Counted from the first letter of the stretch, positions 30,152 through 39,372 are shown. The stretch is 39,372 bases of DNA from JBBIWA01 sp037439425 (GCA_037439425.1 JBBIWA010000052.1:1-39372); one strand, 5' to 3'. Notes: generated by a model not told the origin, from the letters alone. Program-made: numbers and translations.

Positions 30152-31915
30152 ATGAATGAGACGGTGAAATCGAAATTGTTCGCCGCGCATCCGTTCGACC
30201 GGTTGCGCGATCGCTTTGCACAAGCCCTCGGCGTGAAGCCGGAGCGCAAGCAAGAGATCTATCTCGAGCTGGCGCAGTCGGCCTCGCTACGCGACACGGC
30301 TTACTGGCTCCAACTGGTCTTCGCCGCTGGCGTGGCCACACTCGGTCTGGCGCAGAATAGTCCGGCGGTCATCATCGGAGCGATGCTCATCTCGCCGTTG
30401 ATGGGACCAATTCTGGCCGGCGGACTGGCGCTGGCCGCAGGCGATCTGGCGCTGGGCGTGAAAGCCGGGATCAGTCTGTTGTTGAGTTGCGCTGTGTCCA
30501 TTGCCTTTTCCGTGTTGCTGGTTGGCTTGCTGCCCTTCAAGGAGATGACGGCGGAAATCGCTGCGCGCACAGAGCCGAACACACTCGATCTGGTGGTGGC
30601 GCTCTTTTCCGGTGCAATTGGCTCCATCGCCATCTGCAAAGAAGTCAAAGGCGTCGTAACTTCGATTCCGGGCGTGGCGATTGCAGTCGCGTTAATGCCG
30701 CCGCTGTGCGTAGTCGGTTACGGCCTCGGTGTGGCTCTGAGCCTGGGCGCCGCCGAAGGGATGCGCGTGGCGCGTGGCGGCGGACTGCTCTTTCTGACCA
30801 ATCTCGTGGCAATTACGTTCACAGCGATGCTGGTCTTCGTGGCACTGCACATTGGCACCGAGCGCGTCAAAGAGCGCGTGCACGACTGGCGCCTGCATGA
30901 CGAGGGAAGCCAGCGCATCCAGGCCTTCCTCGACCGCCTGCGCGTGCCAGACAGTTTGCGGCAGAAAGGAGGACTTCCCGCGCGGCTCACGCTCACCCTC
31001 GTGCCGCTGCTGCTCATCTCGATTCCGCTTACGCAATCACTGATCCAGCTCAAAGGCGAGATTATGCAGCAACAAAAAGAGAACCGCATCCGACGCATCA
31101 CCACCGATTTGTGGCAACAGCAGATGGAGCGGCTGCCGAACGGAGCGGCTCGCTCCTATTTAGATAAGCTTACGATCTCCGAACCAGATGGCAAGCTCAC
31201 GCTGTCGCTGCGCGTGATTACCAACCAGCCTTACGTGGCTGCGGAAAGAACGCATTTTGCCCAACTGGTGGCGGCGCGATTGGACCGTCCCCTGGATTCG
31301 GTCCGGCTGGAGTTGGTCGAAGTGCCAATGACCTCGGAGGAACTGGCCACCAGGTCGCGTCAGGAGAAGCAGCTCGAAACGCCACCGACCGTAGCCCGAA
31401 TGACTGCTAACTTGCGGCAAAGAATCGAAGAGGCGCTGCGCAACCTGAGATTGCCGCCTTCAGCGCAAATGATTGACTGCCGCGTAACGATCGGAGCGAG
31501 CGCGCCGGCCGAAGTCGTCGTCCGCTACCTGTGCGACCGGGAGATCACTGCCGACGCCCAAGCATTGATCGTGGACCAGGTGCGGGCGCAGTTCGCCGAT
31601 CCAACAGCCCAGGTGGATTTCGAGCGCATCCCTGCTTCCATTAGTGCACTGACGTTTGGCCGCAGTCAGACGAAGCTGAACGCGACCGCCGTAGCCTCGC
31701 TAGATCGCGCTGGCCAGATTTTGCAACGGTATCCCAACCTCCGCGTTGAGATCGTGGCAGGCAGAGAGCCAGCTGAACCGGAGAGGCTGGCTGAGCAGCG
31801 AGCGCAAGTGATTGCGGATTATCTGAGCTCGAAATGGCAGGTAGCGGCTGAACGGATCGCCATCACACTCAACGCTGAGCCATCACGAACGGTGAAACTC
31901 AGCTTGAAAGTGTAG
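30152..31915 (+). CDS. DUF389 membrane protein fused to a C-terminal OmpA-like domain
   Basis: A 587-residue protein. The first 300 residues are a DUF389 (TIGR00341-like) membrane domain, with YWLQLVFAAGVATLGLAQNSPAVIIGAMLISPLMGPI and ICKEVKGVVTSIPGVAIAVALMPPLCVVGYGLG. The middle (about 300-480) is soluble and charged. The tail (about 490-587, ISALTFGRSQTKLNATAVASLDRAGQIL ... LAEQRAQVIADYLSSKWQVAAERIAI) has OmpA-C-like layout, with the usual GHTD core reading VAGREPAEPE. That domain normally binds peptidoglycan, which suggests an envelope-tethered membrane protein. The function of DUF389 is not known. The start follows GGGGGAGCAAGT. Confidence 0.8.
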   Translation: MNETVKSKLFAAHPFDRLRDRFAQALGVKPERKQEIYLELAQSASLRDTAYWLQLVFAAGVATLGLAQNSPAVIIGAMLISPLMGPILAGGLALAAGDLALGVKAGISLLLSCAVSIAFSVLLVGLLPFKEMTAEIAARTEPNTLDLVVALFSGAIGSIAICKEVKGVVTSIPGVAIAVALMPPLCVVGYGLGVALSLGAAEGMRVARGGGLLFLTNLVAITFTAMLVFVALHIGTERVKERVHDWRLHDEGSQRIQAFLDRLRVPDSLRQKGGLPARLTLTLVPLLLISIPLTQSLIQLKGEIMQQQKENRIRRITTDLWQQQMERLPNGAARSYLDKLTISEPDGKLTLSLRVITNQPYVAAERTHFAQLVAARLDRPLDSVRLELVEVPMTSEELATRSRQEKQLETPPTVARMTANLRQRIEEALRNLRLPPSAQMIDCRVTIGASAPAEVVVRYLCDREITADAQALIVDQVRAQFADPTAQVDFERIPASISALTFGRSQTKLNATAVASLDRAGQILQRYPNLRVEIVAGREPAEPERLAEQRAQVIADYLSSKWQVAAERIAITLNAEPSRTVKLSLKV

Positions 31916-31979
31916 GGAGCTTCTTCGTGATATGCAAAAAATGGTGGTGTCCGCCATTCGCCTTCCACAATTGGCGGTT

Positions 31980-32031
31980 CTGCAATCCGCAATCCGAAAT
32001 CCGCAATCGAGAGCTCTGCCATCCGCAATTG
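31980..32031. repeat. Tandem ATCCGCAA-type low-complexity repeat
   Basis: Several diverged copies of the unit AATCCGCAATCCG occur in a row. They create long open frames on both strands that are not genes. Confidence 0.6.
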
Positions 32032-32373
32032 GTAGTAGCCGCCCGCTGGCGCTGGCACAAATCGCTTTTTCACTTCCGTTGGCACACGGGTTCATCCCAT
32101 CATCCGCGCCTGCCAGTTCAAGACGCTCGGTCTCTTGTTACAGGGCTGTGGATGTGATGGTAATGGCGCTGGGGTCTGCGGCGACTGCGGTGGAGCGGCA
32201 ACTGGTAGCTGAATAGTAACTTGCTTAACGACGTTCCGTGCCCAACTGACGCCGTGCGCGTTTTCAAACAGTTTCACAGCAGGTGAGCAGGGGGGCTTGA
32301 AATGTTGGCCTGATAAGTGCCTCGATGGGTCGGTGTGGAATCGCTGCGAGCTTGTGAGACTGTCAGGAAGTGG

Positions 32374-32626
32374 TCAGCTATTGCTGATACTGTGCCCTGC
32401 TAAGCGAGAGCCGTTCACCACCGGGAGTTCCTCCCCACTTTGCAGGCCAGCTATGATCCACACTTCGATGGCATCAATTAAGTTTTCTCGTGCCTCTTCA
32501 TAGGTGGTTCCCTGGGTGAAGCAGCCAGGCAAATCAGGCGCTTGCGGCCACAATGGCGTCTGAGACATCGCCTTTCTCATAAACCGCGTTTTTGAGCACC
32601 TCGGCTACATACTCCCTGAGCGTCAC
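32374..32626 (-). pseudogene. HicB-type antitoxin, frameshifted
   Basis: Two minus-strand frames make one HicB-like protein: MTLREYVAEVLKNAVYEKGD from a GTG at 32626, then, after a frame change near 32540, APDLPGCFTQGTTYEEAREN and LIDAIEVWIIAGLQSGEEL. The LPGC-x-TQG-x-T-x-EEA-x-x-N motif is diagnostic of HicB antitoxins. No HicA toxin gene is visible on either side. It is probably an inactive orphan. Confidence 0.7.
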
Positions 32627-32768
32627 CGAGCACGGGGAGCTGCTGTTTGTATCCCTCCTGCGGAAAATCCTGGGCAAGCCGCTTGTCCTGCCCGTCATTG
32701 ATTTTCATCGCTTTCAGGACGTCGTCCGTGACAAGATAAACGATCCCTCGGAAAAACCTGCTGGGTGC

Positions 32769-32832
32769 GCACGCCTCCGGCGTGCCCCTCGTCGAGCAAG
32801 CTATACTGGAGACCGAACACGCTCGCAGCGTG
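32769..32832. repeat. Pair of perfect hairpins (REP-like)
   Basis: GCACGCC-TCC-GGCGTGC (32769-32785) and CACGCT-CGC-AGCGTG (32818-32832) each form a stem with a 3-base loop, 32 bases apart. The second is flanked by GAAC/GTTC that extend it with a small bulge. The layout resembles REP/BIME-like palindromes seen in intergenic DNA. Confidence 0.65.
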
Positions 32833-33180
32833 CGTTCCTAGGTTTTCATCTTTTCAGGGCGTCACGCGAGCGACCCGCATGACCACTCGGAGAATCAGAC
32901 CTCAGACTTCAGACCTCAGAGGCAGCGGACTTTTCATCCTTTCTCCCGCGTTGTGTGGGCAGCATGAAGAACTCCTCAAAAAGTTCGACCATACTCTCAT
33001 TCCTGGCCTTCCCAACAGTACTCGAATGTCCCCTCCACCCGCCGTCTAGGATGCTCTTCAGCTCAGAGGGGGATTTTTCAGTTTGGCATTGACGCGGATC
33101 AATATCAGCGCGACAATGCCTCTCTCTTGCGCAGTATCCGGCTTCTGAATGCATTCTGACCAACCATCACAGGAGGCATC

Positions 33181-34350
<1,170 letters not shown>

Positions 34351-34525
34351 CCGATCGGGTTTCGAGTCTCCACAGATGAGGATCCTCTTCAGGAGTGGCG
34401 GCGCTGATGCCGTGACAGCCGAGCTGTCCTTCTGCTATATTGCTGGCTCACTGCACCCTGCGTATGTTTATGCTCTGCTCAACCAGAGCAGCCATCCTCG
34501 CTTTGCCCCGAGGGGAGAGTAGACG

Positions 34526-35959
34526 ATGAAAGTATGCGTGATTGGGACAGGCTATGTCGGGCTGGTGACGGGAACCTGTCTGGCTTATCTCGGTCGCTCG
34601 GTAGTTTGCGTTGACATTGATGAACGCAAGATTCGGATGTTGCAAGATGGGCGTTCACCCATCTATGAGCCGGGATTGCAACCACTCATTGCCGTGGGCC
34701 AGCAACGAGGGTTGTTACGCTTTTCGGTGGAACTCAAAGAAGCGGTCAAAGAGTCCGAGATTATTTTCATCGCAGTAGGTACGCCGCCGCTTCCTTCAGG
34801 CAAACCTGATCTCACAGCGGTGGAGAGCGTCGCACGCAGTATCGGTCTGGCGCTTGATGGCGCGCGCCGTCGCGTGATCGTCAACAAGTCAACCGTGCCC
34901 ATCGGCTCCGGCAACTGGGTGGAGATGCTAATCAAGGAAGGGCTGAATGATAATCCTGCCTTTCAGGAGCAGCTTGCCGAGTATAGGAACAATAAGAATC
35001 CTAATCAGCGATCCCCAGCTTTGAAGTCAGAAGAGCTTTTTCTGGTCGCTTCCAATCCGGAGTTTTTACGCGAAGGTTCAGCCATCACTGATACCCTCTA
35101 TCCAGATCGGATCGTCATAGGCGCTTCGGACAGTTACGCCACCGAGCGATTGCGCGAGCTCTATAAACCGATCATCGAGCAGACTTTCAGTCCGCCCCCT
35201 TCTGCTCCACGTCCGGCTGGCTTTACTGCTGTGCCTGTGGTCACCACGGATTTGGCCTCAGCCGAGATGATCAAGTATGCGGCCAATGCTTTCCTGGCAA
35301 CCAAGATCAGCTTTGCCAACGAAATTGCTAACCTCTGTGAGCGCGTCGGGGCGGATATCACCGAAGTGGTGCGCGGGTTTGGTCTGGATAATCGAATCGG
35401 CCCGCGGTTTTTGAATGCGGGCATTGGATGGGGCGGCTCCTGTTTTGGCAAAGATGTTGCGGCGCTGATTGACATTGCGCGCGAGTACCACTATGAGCCG
35501 CCTTTGTTGGCAGCGACGGTTGAGGTTAATCGGCGGCAACGACTGGTGGCGGTGCAGAAGCTGCAAGAGACGTTAAAGATTATCAAAGGCAAAACGATTG
35601 GCTTGCTGGGGCTGGCCTTCAAGCCGGAGACCGATGATCTGCGCGATGCCCCAGCACTGACGATTGCTACCCAACTGCTCGAGATGGGTGCCAAGGTCAG
35701 AGCTTACGATCCGGTGGCAATGGAGGCCTGCCGGCAACAGCACCCGGAGCTCAAGATCGAGTACGCCCAGAGCGTTCTGGAGCTGGCCGAAGATTGCGAT
35801 GCGCTGGTGATTGTCACCGAATGGGAAGAGTTTCGCCATCTGGACCTGGAACGGCTGGCTGAAGTAATGCGCTCTAAGGTGATCATTGATGGCCGCAATC
35901 TCCTGGATCAAACGACTGTGCGCCAGGCGGGCTTTAAGTACCGCGGGATTGGACGATAA
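34526..35959 (+). CDS. ugd: UDP-glucose 6-dehydrogenase
   Basis: Oxidises UDP-glucose to UDP-glucuronate with two NAD+. A 477-residue protein with an N-terminal Rossmann motif (MKVCVIGTGYVGLVTGTCLA), SNPEFLREGSAI, the catalytic C306 in GWGGSCFGKD and C-terminal GLAFKPETDDLRDAPAL. About 35 residues (RNNKNPNQRSPALKSEE) form an insert before VASNPEFLRE. The start follows GAGGGGAGAGTAGACG. It lies 82 bases upstream of the UDP-glucuronate decarboxylase gene, whose substrate it makes, so the two form a two-step UDP-xylose route. Confidence 0.95.
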   Translation: MKVCVIGTGYVGLVTGTCLAYLGRSVVCVDIDERKIRMLQDGRSPIYEPGLQPLIAVGQQRGLLRFSVELKEAVKESEIIFIAVGTPPLPSGKPDLTAVESVARSIGLALDGARRRVIVNKSTVPIGSGNWVEMLIKEGLNDNPAFQEQLAEYRNNKNPNQRSPALKSEELFLVASNPEFLREGSAITDTLYPDRIVIGASDSYATERLRELYKPIIEQTFSPPPSAPRPAGFTAVPVVTTDLASAEMIKYAANAFLATKISFANEIANLCERVGADITEVVRGFGLDNRIGPRFLNAGIGWGGSCFGKDVAALIDIAREYHYEPPLLAATVEVNRRQRLVAVQKLQETLKIIKGKTIGLLGLAFKPETDDLRDAPALTIATQLLEMGAKVRAYDPVAMEACRQQHPELKIEYAQSVLELAEDCDALVIVTEWEEFRHLDLERLAEVMRSKVIIDGRNLLDQTTVRQAGFKYRGIGR

Positions 35960-36041
35960 GGGTAAGGATAAGGAGGAAGCTGGTGTCAGCTGTTTCATCA
36001 CTCATCCCTGCCATCTTTTGTGACTTTCAGAAAACAAGAGC

Positions 36042-37988
36042 ATGAGAATCTTGATCACTGGCGGAGCCGGCTTTATTGGTAGCCATCTGGTGGATCGTTT
36101 TCTGAGTGAGGGCCATCAGGTGGTGGCGATGGATAATCTGATCACGGGCGATTTGGCCAATATCGCTCATCATCGCTCCAACCCGCGCTTCGAGTTTATC
36201 TATCACAATGTCAGCCAGCACATCCACGTCACTGGTCCGCTCGATTGGGTATTGCATTTCGCCAGCCCCGCCAGTCCGGTTGATTACCTTCAGTATCCGA
36301 TTCCAACGCTCAAGGTGGGCGCTTTAGGGACCCACAACGCGCTCGGTCTGGCCAAGGCTAAAGGGGCAAAGTTTATGCTGGCTTCGACTTCAGAGGTCTA
36401 TGGTGATCCGCTGGTGCATCCACAGCCGGAAGATTACTGGGGGCATGTCAATCCTATCGGGGTGCGGGGATGTTTTTCATCTGACACCGAAATATTAACC
36501 AAAGACAGTTGGAAACTCTTCTCCCAGTTGACGGACCGTGATGAGGTTCTCACGTTAGCTCCTGACGGATATATGCAGTACCAACAACCGGTGGAGATCA
36601 TTCAGCAAAGATATGTTGGCGAGTTGATCCGCTTCTCGAATTCCAAGATCGATCTCTTGGTCACTCCCAATCATAAAATGCTCCTTCGGGAGCGCGGCGA
36701 GCAGGAGTTCCGGTTGGTGGAAGCTTACCGAAACATAAAGTGGGAGAAAGCCGAGATGCTAAAGTCGGGGAAATGGGTTGGGGAAGAGAGGGTGTGCTTT
36801 CACCTGCCGCTGGTTTCCAATGCCAAAACGCCGCAGCGGTCATGCATTCCGATGGACCTCTGGCTGGAGTTCTTCGGCTACTTTATCACGAGGGGCTCGA
36901 CTTATTGTCGTCAGCGGGAAGATGTGAGCGAAGGAGAAACGTACGGGCAGAAGGATTATACCGTGCTGATTTCTCAATCCCGGAAGCATCCGGCACAGCG
37001 GGCGAAGATCCGTGACTGTTTACGGCGTTTGGGATTCAAATTCTATGAGGAGAAGGCGCAGTTTCGCATACTAAGTGAGCAACTGTTCATGTATCTGCAG
37101 CAGTTTGGCAAAGCCCGACAGAGGTACATCCCGCGTGAGTTCTTGCTGCTCTGCCCGCGGCAGTTGAGGATACTGTTCGATGCCATGATGCTGAGAGATG
37201 GCGGGGCCGATGGCAAAAGATTCTACTCTAATTCGCCGGCCTTAGTGGATGCCCTGCAAGAGCTCTCGCTGAAGCTTGGGATGGCAGGGAGTATTCACCG
37301 AAAGGACCAAGGACGGCCAGCGTCTGCCATCCATATCTTGACGAACCAAGCCAAAGATTTCCTGACACCTCGCTATCCCCGCCGTTCCGTAGAGTGGTAT
37401 GACGGTTACGTCTATTGCGTGAACGTGCCAAACCATACCATTTACGTTCGAAGAAACGGGAAAGCCCTCTGGTGCGGCAATTGTTACGACGAAGCGAAGC
37501 GATATGCCGAAGCGATTACGATGGCCTATCATCGCGCCCACGGTGTAGATGTGCGCATTGTCAGGATCTTTAACTGCTTTGGGCCGAGGAATCGCATCAA
37601 CGATGGGCGGGTCGTACCCACTTTTATCGGCCAGGCATTGCGCGGCGAGCCGTTAACCGTCTTTGGTGAAGGGAAGCAGACGCGCAGCTTCCAGTATATA
37701 GATGATCTGGTAGAAGGCGTTTGCCGGTTAATGGAAGTGTCATTTAATCTGCCGGTCAATATTGGCAACCCCACTGAGATGGCGATCCTGGACTTCGCTA
37801 AATTGATTCTGCGTCTGACAGGGAGCCGGAGTAAGATCGAGTACCGGCCTCTGCCCGAAGATGATCCAAAGACACGCCAGCCTGATATCTCTCGCGCGCG
37901 CGCGGTGTTAGGATGGGAGCCGCGCGTGCCACTTGAGGAAGGATTGCGGCGCACTATCGAATGGTACCGGCAAATCCTGCAGCCATAA
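36042..37988 (+). CDS. UDP-glucuronate decarboxylase (UDP-xylose synthase) precursor with an in-frame intein
   Basis: Converts UDP-glucuronate to UDP-xylose. The two flanking pieces (143 + 168 residues) join into a normal 311-residue short-chain dehydrogenase: ITGGAGFIGSHL, DWVLHFASPASP, STSEVYGDP, the catalytic Y-x-x-x-K in CYDEAKR, RIFNCFGPRNRINDGRVVP and FGEGKQTRSFQYIDDL. Between GVRG and CYDEAKR sits a 337-residue intein (residues 144-480). Without splicing the YxxxK motif is split from the fold, so activity needs splicing. The frame is continuous with no stops. It follows ugd, which provides the substrate. Confidence 0.93.
   Translation: MRILITGGAGFIGSHLVDRFLSEGHQVVAMDNLITGDLANIAHHRSNPRFEFIYHNVSQHIHVTGPLDWVLHFASPASPVDYLQYPIPTLKVGALGTHNALGLAKAKGAKFMLASTSEVYGDPLVHPQPEDYWGHVNPIGVRGCFSSDTEILTKDSWKLFSQLTDRDEVLTLAPDGYMQYQQPVEIIQQRYVGELIRFSNSKIDLLVTPNHKMLLRERGEQEFRLVEAYRNIKWEKAEMLKSGKWVGEERVCFHLPLVSNAKTPQRSCIPMDLWLEFFGYFITRGSTYCRQREDVSEGETYGQKDYTVLISQSRKHPAQRAKIRDCLRRLGFKFYEEKAQFRILSEQLFMYLQQFGKARQRYIPREFLLLCPRQLRILFDAMMLRDGGADGKRFYSNSPALVDALQELSLKLGMAGSIHRKDQGRPASAIHILTNQAKDFLTPRYPRRSVEWYDGYVYCVNVPNHTIYVRRNGKALWCGNCYDEAKRYAEAITMAYHRAHGVDVRIVRIFNCFGPRNRINDGRVVPTFIGQALRGEPLTVFGEGKQTRSFQYIDDLVEGVCRLMEVSFNLPVNIGNPTEMAILDFAKLILRLTGSRSKIEYRPLPEDDPKTRQPDISRARAVLGWEPRVPLEEGLRRTIEWYRQILQP
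36471..37481 (+). other. Intein with degenerate LAGLIDADG endonuclease, inside UDP-glucuronate decarboxylase
   Basis: A 337-residue self-splicing element. Block A begins CFSSDTEILT (Cys-1 nucleophile) and block B has TPNH at intein 65-68. Block F reads GYVYCVNVPNHTIYVRRNGK and the end is LWCGN, followed by extein Cys +1. The terminal Asn is kept, but the penultimate His is Gly. The middle (about 115-275) is a two-motif homing-endonuclease-like domain: WLEFFGYFITRG (131-142), where the usual acidic residue is Arg, and LFDAMMLRDG (235-244), which keeps the Asp. Splicing is plausible; DNA cutting is doubtful. Confidence 0.9.
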
Positions 37989-38042
37989 TTCGTGGCCCAG
38001 AGCAAATTCTGCTTCACTACTAATTGCTCGTTGCCATTTAGA

Positions 38043-38071
38043 TTGACACCTCTGGCGGTTTAAGGTAAAAA
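38043..38071 (+). promoter_or_regulatory. Candidate sigma-70-type promoter for the FecR-like gene
   Basis: A perfect TTGACA (38043-38048), 17 bases, then TAAAAA (38066-38071, four of six matches to the -10 box). It would leave a leader of about 135 bases before the FecR-like start. Confidence 0.35.
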
Positions 38072-38213
38072 TTTGCCGAAGCCTTGCCCCGAAAGAGTTG
38101 AGTTTGAAAAAATCTGCTGAATAAGATAATCTGCTGGCACTACCTGAGGAGTTGAAAGTTCTTTTTGTCCGATCAGAGCTGCTTTTCAATTTCGGCTTAG
38201 AGGGGGAACCATG

Positions 38214-38969
38214 ATGAGTCGCCAATTAACCACACTGCGGAAGGTGCTCGCGGTTGTTTTGATGTTGACCGTGGGCTGCTTTTACTCTCTCGCTCCTACC
38301 CCAATAAAGGCGCAGGTTGAAGCCGAGGTGACGGGAGAGCTCTCGGTCAGTGGCCAGGTCACCCTCAATGGGACGAGGGCCGTCTCCGGAGCTACTGTTT
38401 TCAACGATAGCCGGGTCAAGACAGGGCGTAACGCGACTGCGATGATCAACCTCGGCAGGCTGGGTCGGATCGAGCTGGGAGCCAACAGCGAGATGGTCTT
38501 GCGTTTTGCTGAAGGGAGTATCGGTGGCAATCTGGTCTCTGGGCGGGCAGTGGTGAGCGCTCCAGCCGGGGTTGGGATTTCGGTGGCGACAGCCGAAGGA
38601 GTGACGGTGACTGATGGCAAGCAAGCGTCTGCGGTCACGGTGGATGTTAGCTGCGGCAACACGCGTGTAGCTTCGAGCCGTGGAGATGCCAAGGTGAGCT
38701 CAGGCAACAAAGTTGAGTATGTGGCTGCGGGGCAAGAGGTAGCTGTTGGTCAGCAACAGCCAGGCCAGGGTTCACGTTGCACCCGGTTGACGGCTGGTGG
38801 TGTGGCCGGTGCCGGGGCAGGTGGAGTTGGGGCTGGCGGATTGAGTGCGGGAGCCATTGCGGCTATGGTCATCGCTGGTGTGGGCGGTGCTGTGGCTGGT
38901 GTGGTGGCTGCCTCGCAGTCGGACAATGTCACGCCTAGCGCAATTGTGGTCAGCAATTTCAGACCTTAA
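38214..38969 (+). CDS. Exported FecR-like domain protein with Gly/Ala-rich C-terminus (copy 1)
   Basis: A 251-residue exported protein. ATG 38214 is chosen over 38211 because the tandem second copy has ATA at the first site and ATG only at the second. A signal peptide (LRKVLAVVLMLTVGCFYSL ... IKAQ) leads into a FecR-type beta domain (GATVFNDSRVKTGRNATAMI ... GANSEMVLRFAEGSIGGNLVSGRAVVS ... NKVEYVAAGQEVAVGQQ). A Gly/Ala-rich hydrophobic segment (about 205-238, GAGGVGAGGLSAGAIAAMVI) may anchor it. Partial FecR-like proteins of this type are frequent in Acidobacteriota; their role is unknown. It has AGGGGGAACC just upstream. Confidence 0.8.
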   Translation: MSRQLTTLRKVLAVVLMLTVGCFYSLAPTPIKAQVEAEVTGELSVSGQVTLNGTRAVSGATVFNDSRVKTGRNATAMINLGRLGRIELGANSEMVLRFAEGSIGGNLVSGRAVVSAPAGVGISVATAEGVTVTDGKQASAVTVDVSCGNTRVASSRGDAKVSSGNKVEYVAAGQEVAVGQQQPGQGSRCTRLTAGGVAGAGAGGVGAGGLSAGAIAAMVIAGVGGAVAGVVAASQSDNVTPSAIVVSNFRP

Positions 38970-39076
38970 ACCCGCATCACTTGTTGTCTAAGCTGTTGGG
39001 AAGGTCTTTATTCCAATTCATCAGAGGATCCAAAAGAGCAACTAAGTAGGTCAATCTGCTAATGGGAGGAACCATA

Positions 39077-39372
39077 ATGAGTCGTCAACCAACCAGGCTC
39101 CGGAAGATAATTACGATCGCTTTGATGCTGACTGTGGGCTGCTTCTACACATTAGTCTCTACCTCGACGATGGCTCAGATCACGCCTCGGGTGGTAGGAG
39201 AGCTCTCGGTCAGTGGCCAAGTCACCCTCAATGGGACGAGGGCTATCTCCGGAGCTACTGTTTTCAACGATAGCCGGGTCAAGACAGGGCGTAACGCGAC
39301 TGCGATGATCAACCTCGGCAGGCTGGGTCGGATCGAGCTGGGAGCCAACAGCGAGATGGTCTTGCGTTTTGC
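39077..39372 (+). CDS. FecR-like domain protein, tandem copy 2 (runs off window)
   Basis: Starts 107 bases after copy 1, behind GGGAGGAACCATA. The signal peptide (MSRQPTRLRKIITIALMLTV ... MAQ) is clearly diverged from copy 1, but from about 39199 to the window end the DNA is nearly identical (three differences in about 170 bases). The two are recent duplicates or have been evened out by gene conversion. The product is cut at residue 98. Confidence 0.85.
   Translation, partial: MSRQPTRLRKIITIALMLTVGCFYTLVSTSTMAQITPRVVGELSVSGQVTLNGTRAISGATVFNDSRVKTGRNATAMINLGRLGRIELGANSEMVLRF

Larger units (their letters stand above)
32032..33180. other. Gene-poor stretch with gene debris and repeats
   Basis: About 1.1 kb. 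Apart from the broken HicB antitoxin (32374-32626) and the hairpins at 32769-32832, I see no supported gene. A minus-strand Pro-rich frame at 32092-32277 (APPQSPQTPAPLPSH) and a minus-strand patch at about 32640-32760 (RGIVYLVTDDVLKAMK) look protein-like but cannot be identified. Near 32899-32925 there is a short tandem (CAGACCTCAGACTTCAGACC). Confidence 0.45.

Noticed and set aside
31819..32216. Open frames on both strands around 32.0 kb
   Set aside because: They are produced by the ATCCGCAA-type tandem repeat (SIADFGLRIA-like translations).
36740..37015. Shorter open frames inside the intein region as separate genes
   Set aside because: They are out-of-frame shadows of the continuous precursor frame, which carries all intein blocks.
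36042..37988. UDP-glucuronate decarboxylase as a fusion with an unrelated enzyme
   Set aside because: The insert starts with Cys, ends with Asn before a Cys, and has splicing blocks at both ends; removal restores a normal-length enzyme.

Overview
The window looks like a chromosomal segment of an Acidobacteriota-type soil bacterium, most likely close to Blastocatellia. This is an inference from gene style, not from a marker gene. The signs are a cytosolic Ser/Thr kinase fused to TPRs, many exported amidohydrolases and peptidases, Tat-exported enzymes, an anti-sigma factor with a carboxypeptidase-regulatory domain, a FecR-like repeat family, moderately high GC and strong GGAGG-type ribosome sites. 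No rRNA, tRNA, CRISPR or phage block was found.

Layout. Positions 1-2700 are a graveyard: the start of an IS630-type transposase runs off the left edge, next to a 5'-truncated, frameshifted DUF4892/OmpA gene and a dead IS1595-type element that keeps near-perfect inverted repeats. From 2.7 to 13.9 kb there is a + strand run of mostly exported enzymes: cyclophilin, amidohydrolase, an M29-like protein, a selenocysteine peroxiredoxin, a kinase-TPR protein, a Tat-type class V aminotransferase, a beta-CASP nuclease and an M20 hydrolase. At 13.9-15.2 kb a gamma-carbonic anhydrase is followed by a BrnT/CopG toxin-antitoxin pair killed by nonsense mutations, which sits between two copies of the carbonic anhydrase 3' end. 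Next come a PHP-domain hydrolase, an AsmA protein and a minus-strand pair (all-alpha glycosidase-like protein and metallophosphatase). At 22.8-27.6 kb lie a sigma factor with its anti-sigma partner, an M28 peptidase and a coiled-coil exported protein. After IS607-type debris comes a membrane pair (SLC13 permease and a DUF389-OmpA-like fusion), then a gene-poor stretch with a broken HicB antitoxin and hairpin repeats. The right end holds a Tat-type asparaginase, UDP-glucose dehydrogenase, UDP-glucuronate decarboxylase interrupted by an intein, and two tandem FecR-like genes.

The two strongest discoveries are: (i) a peroxiredoxin whose peroxidatic cysteine codon is an in-frame UGA (6467-6469), followed at the right distance by a hairpin fitting the bacterial SECIS pattern; and (ii) a 337-residue intein inserted one residue before the catalytic Tyr of UDP-glucuronate decarboxylase. 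Its homing-endonuclease domain appears to be decaying and its penultimate residue is Gly instead of His. Together, UGD and the spliced decarboxylase would convert UDP-glucose to UDP-glucuronate and then UDP-xylose, so splicing of the intein would gate UDP-xylose supply.
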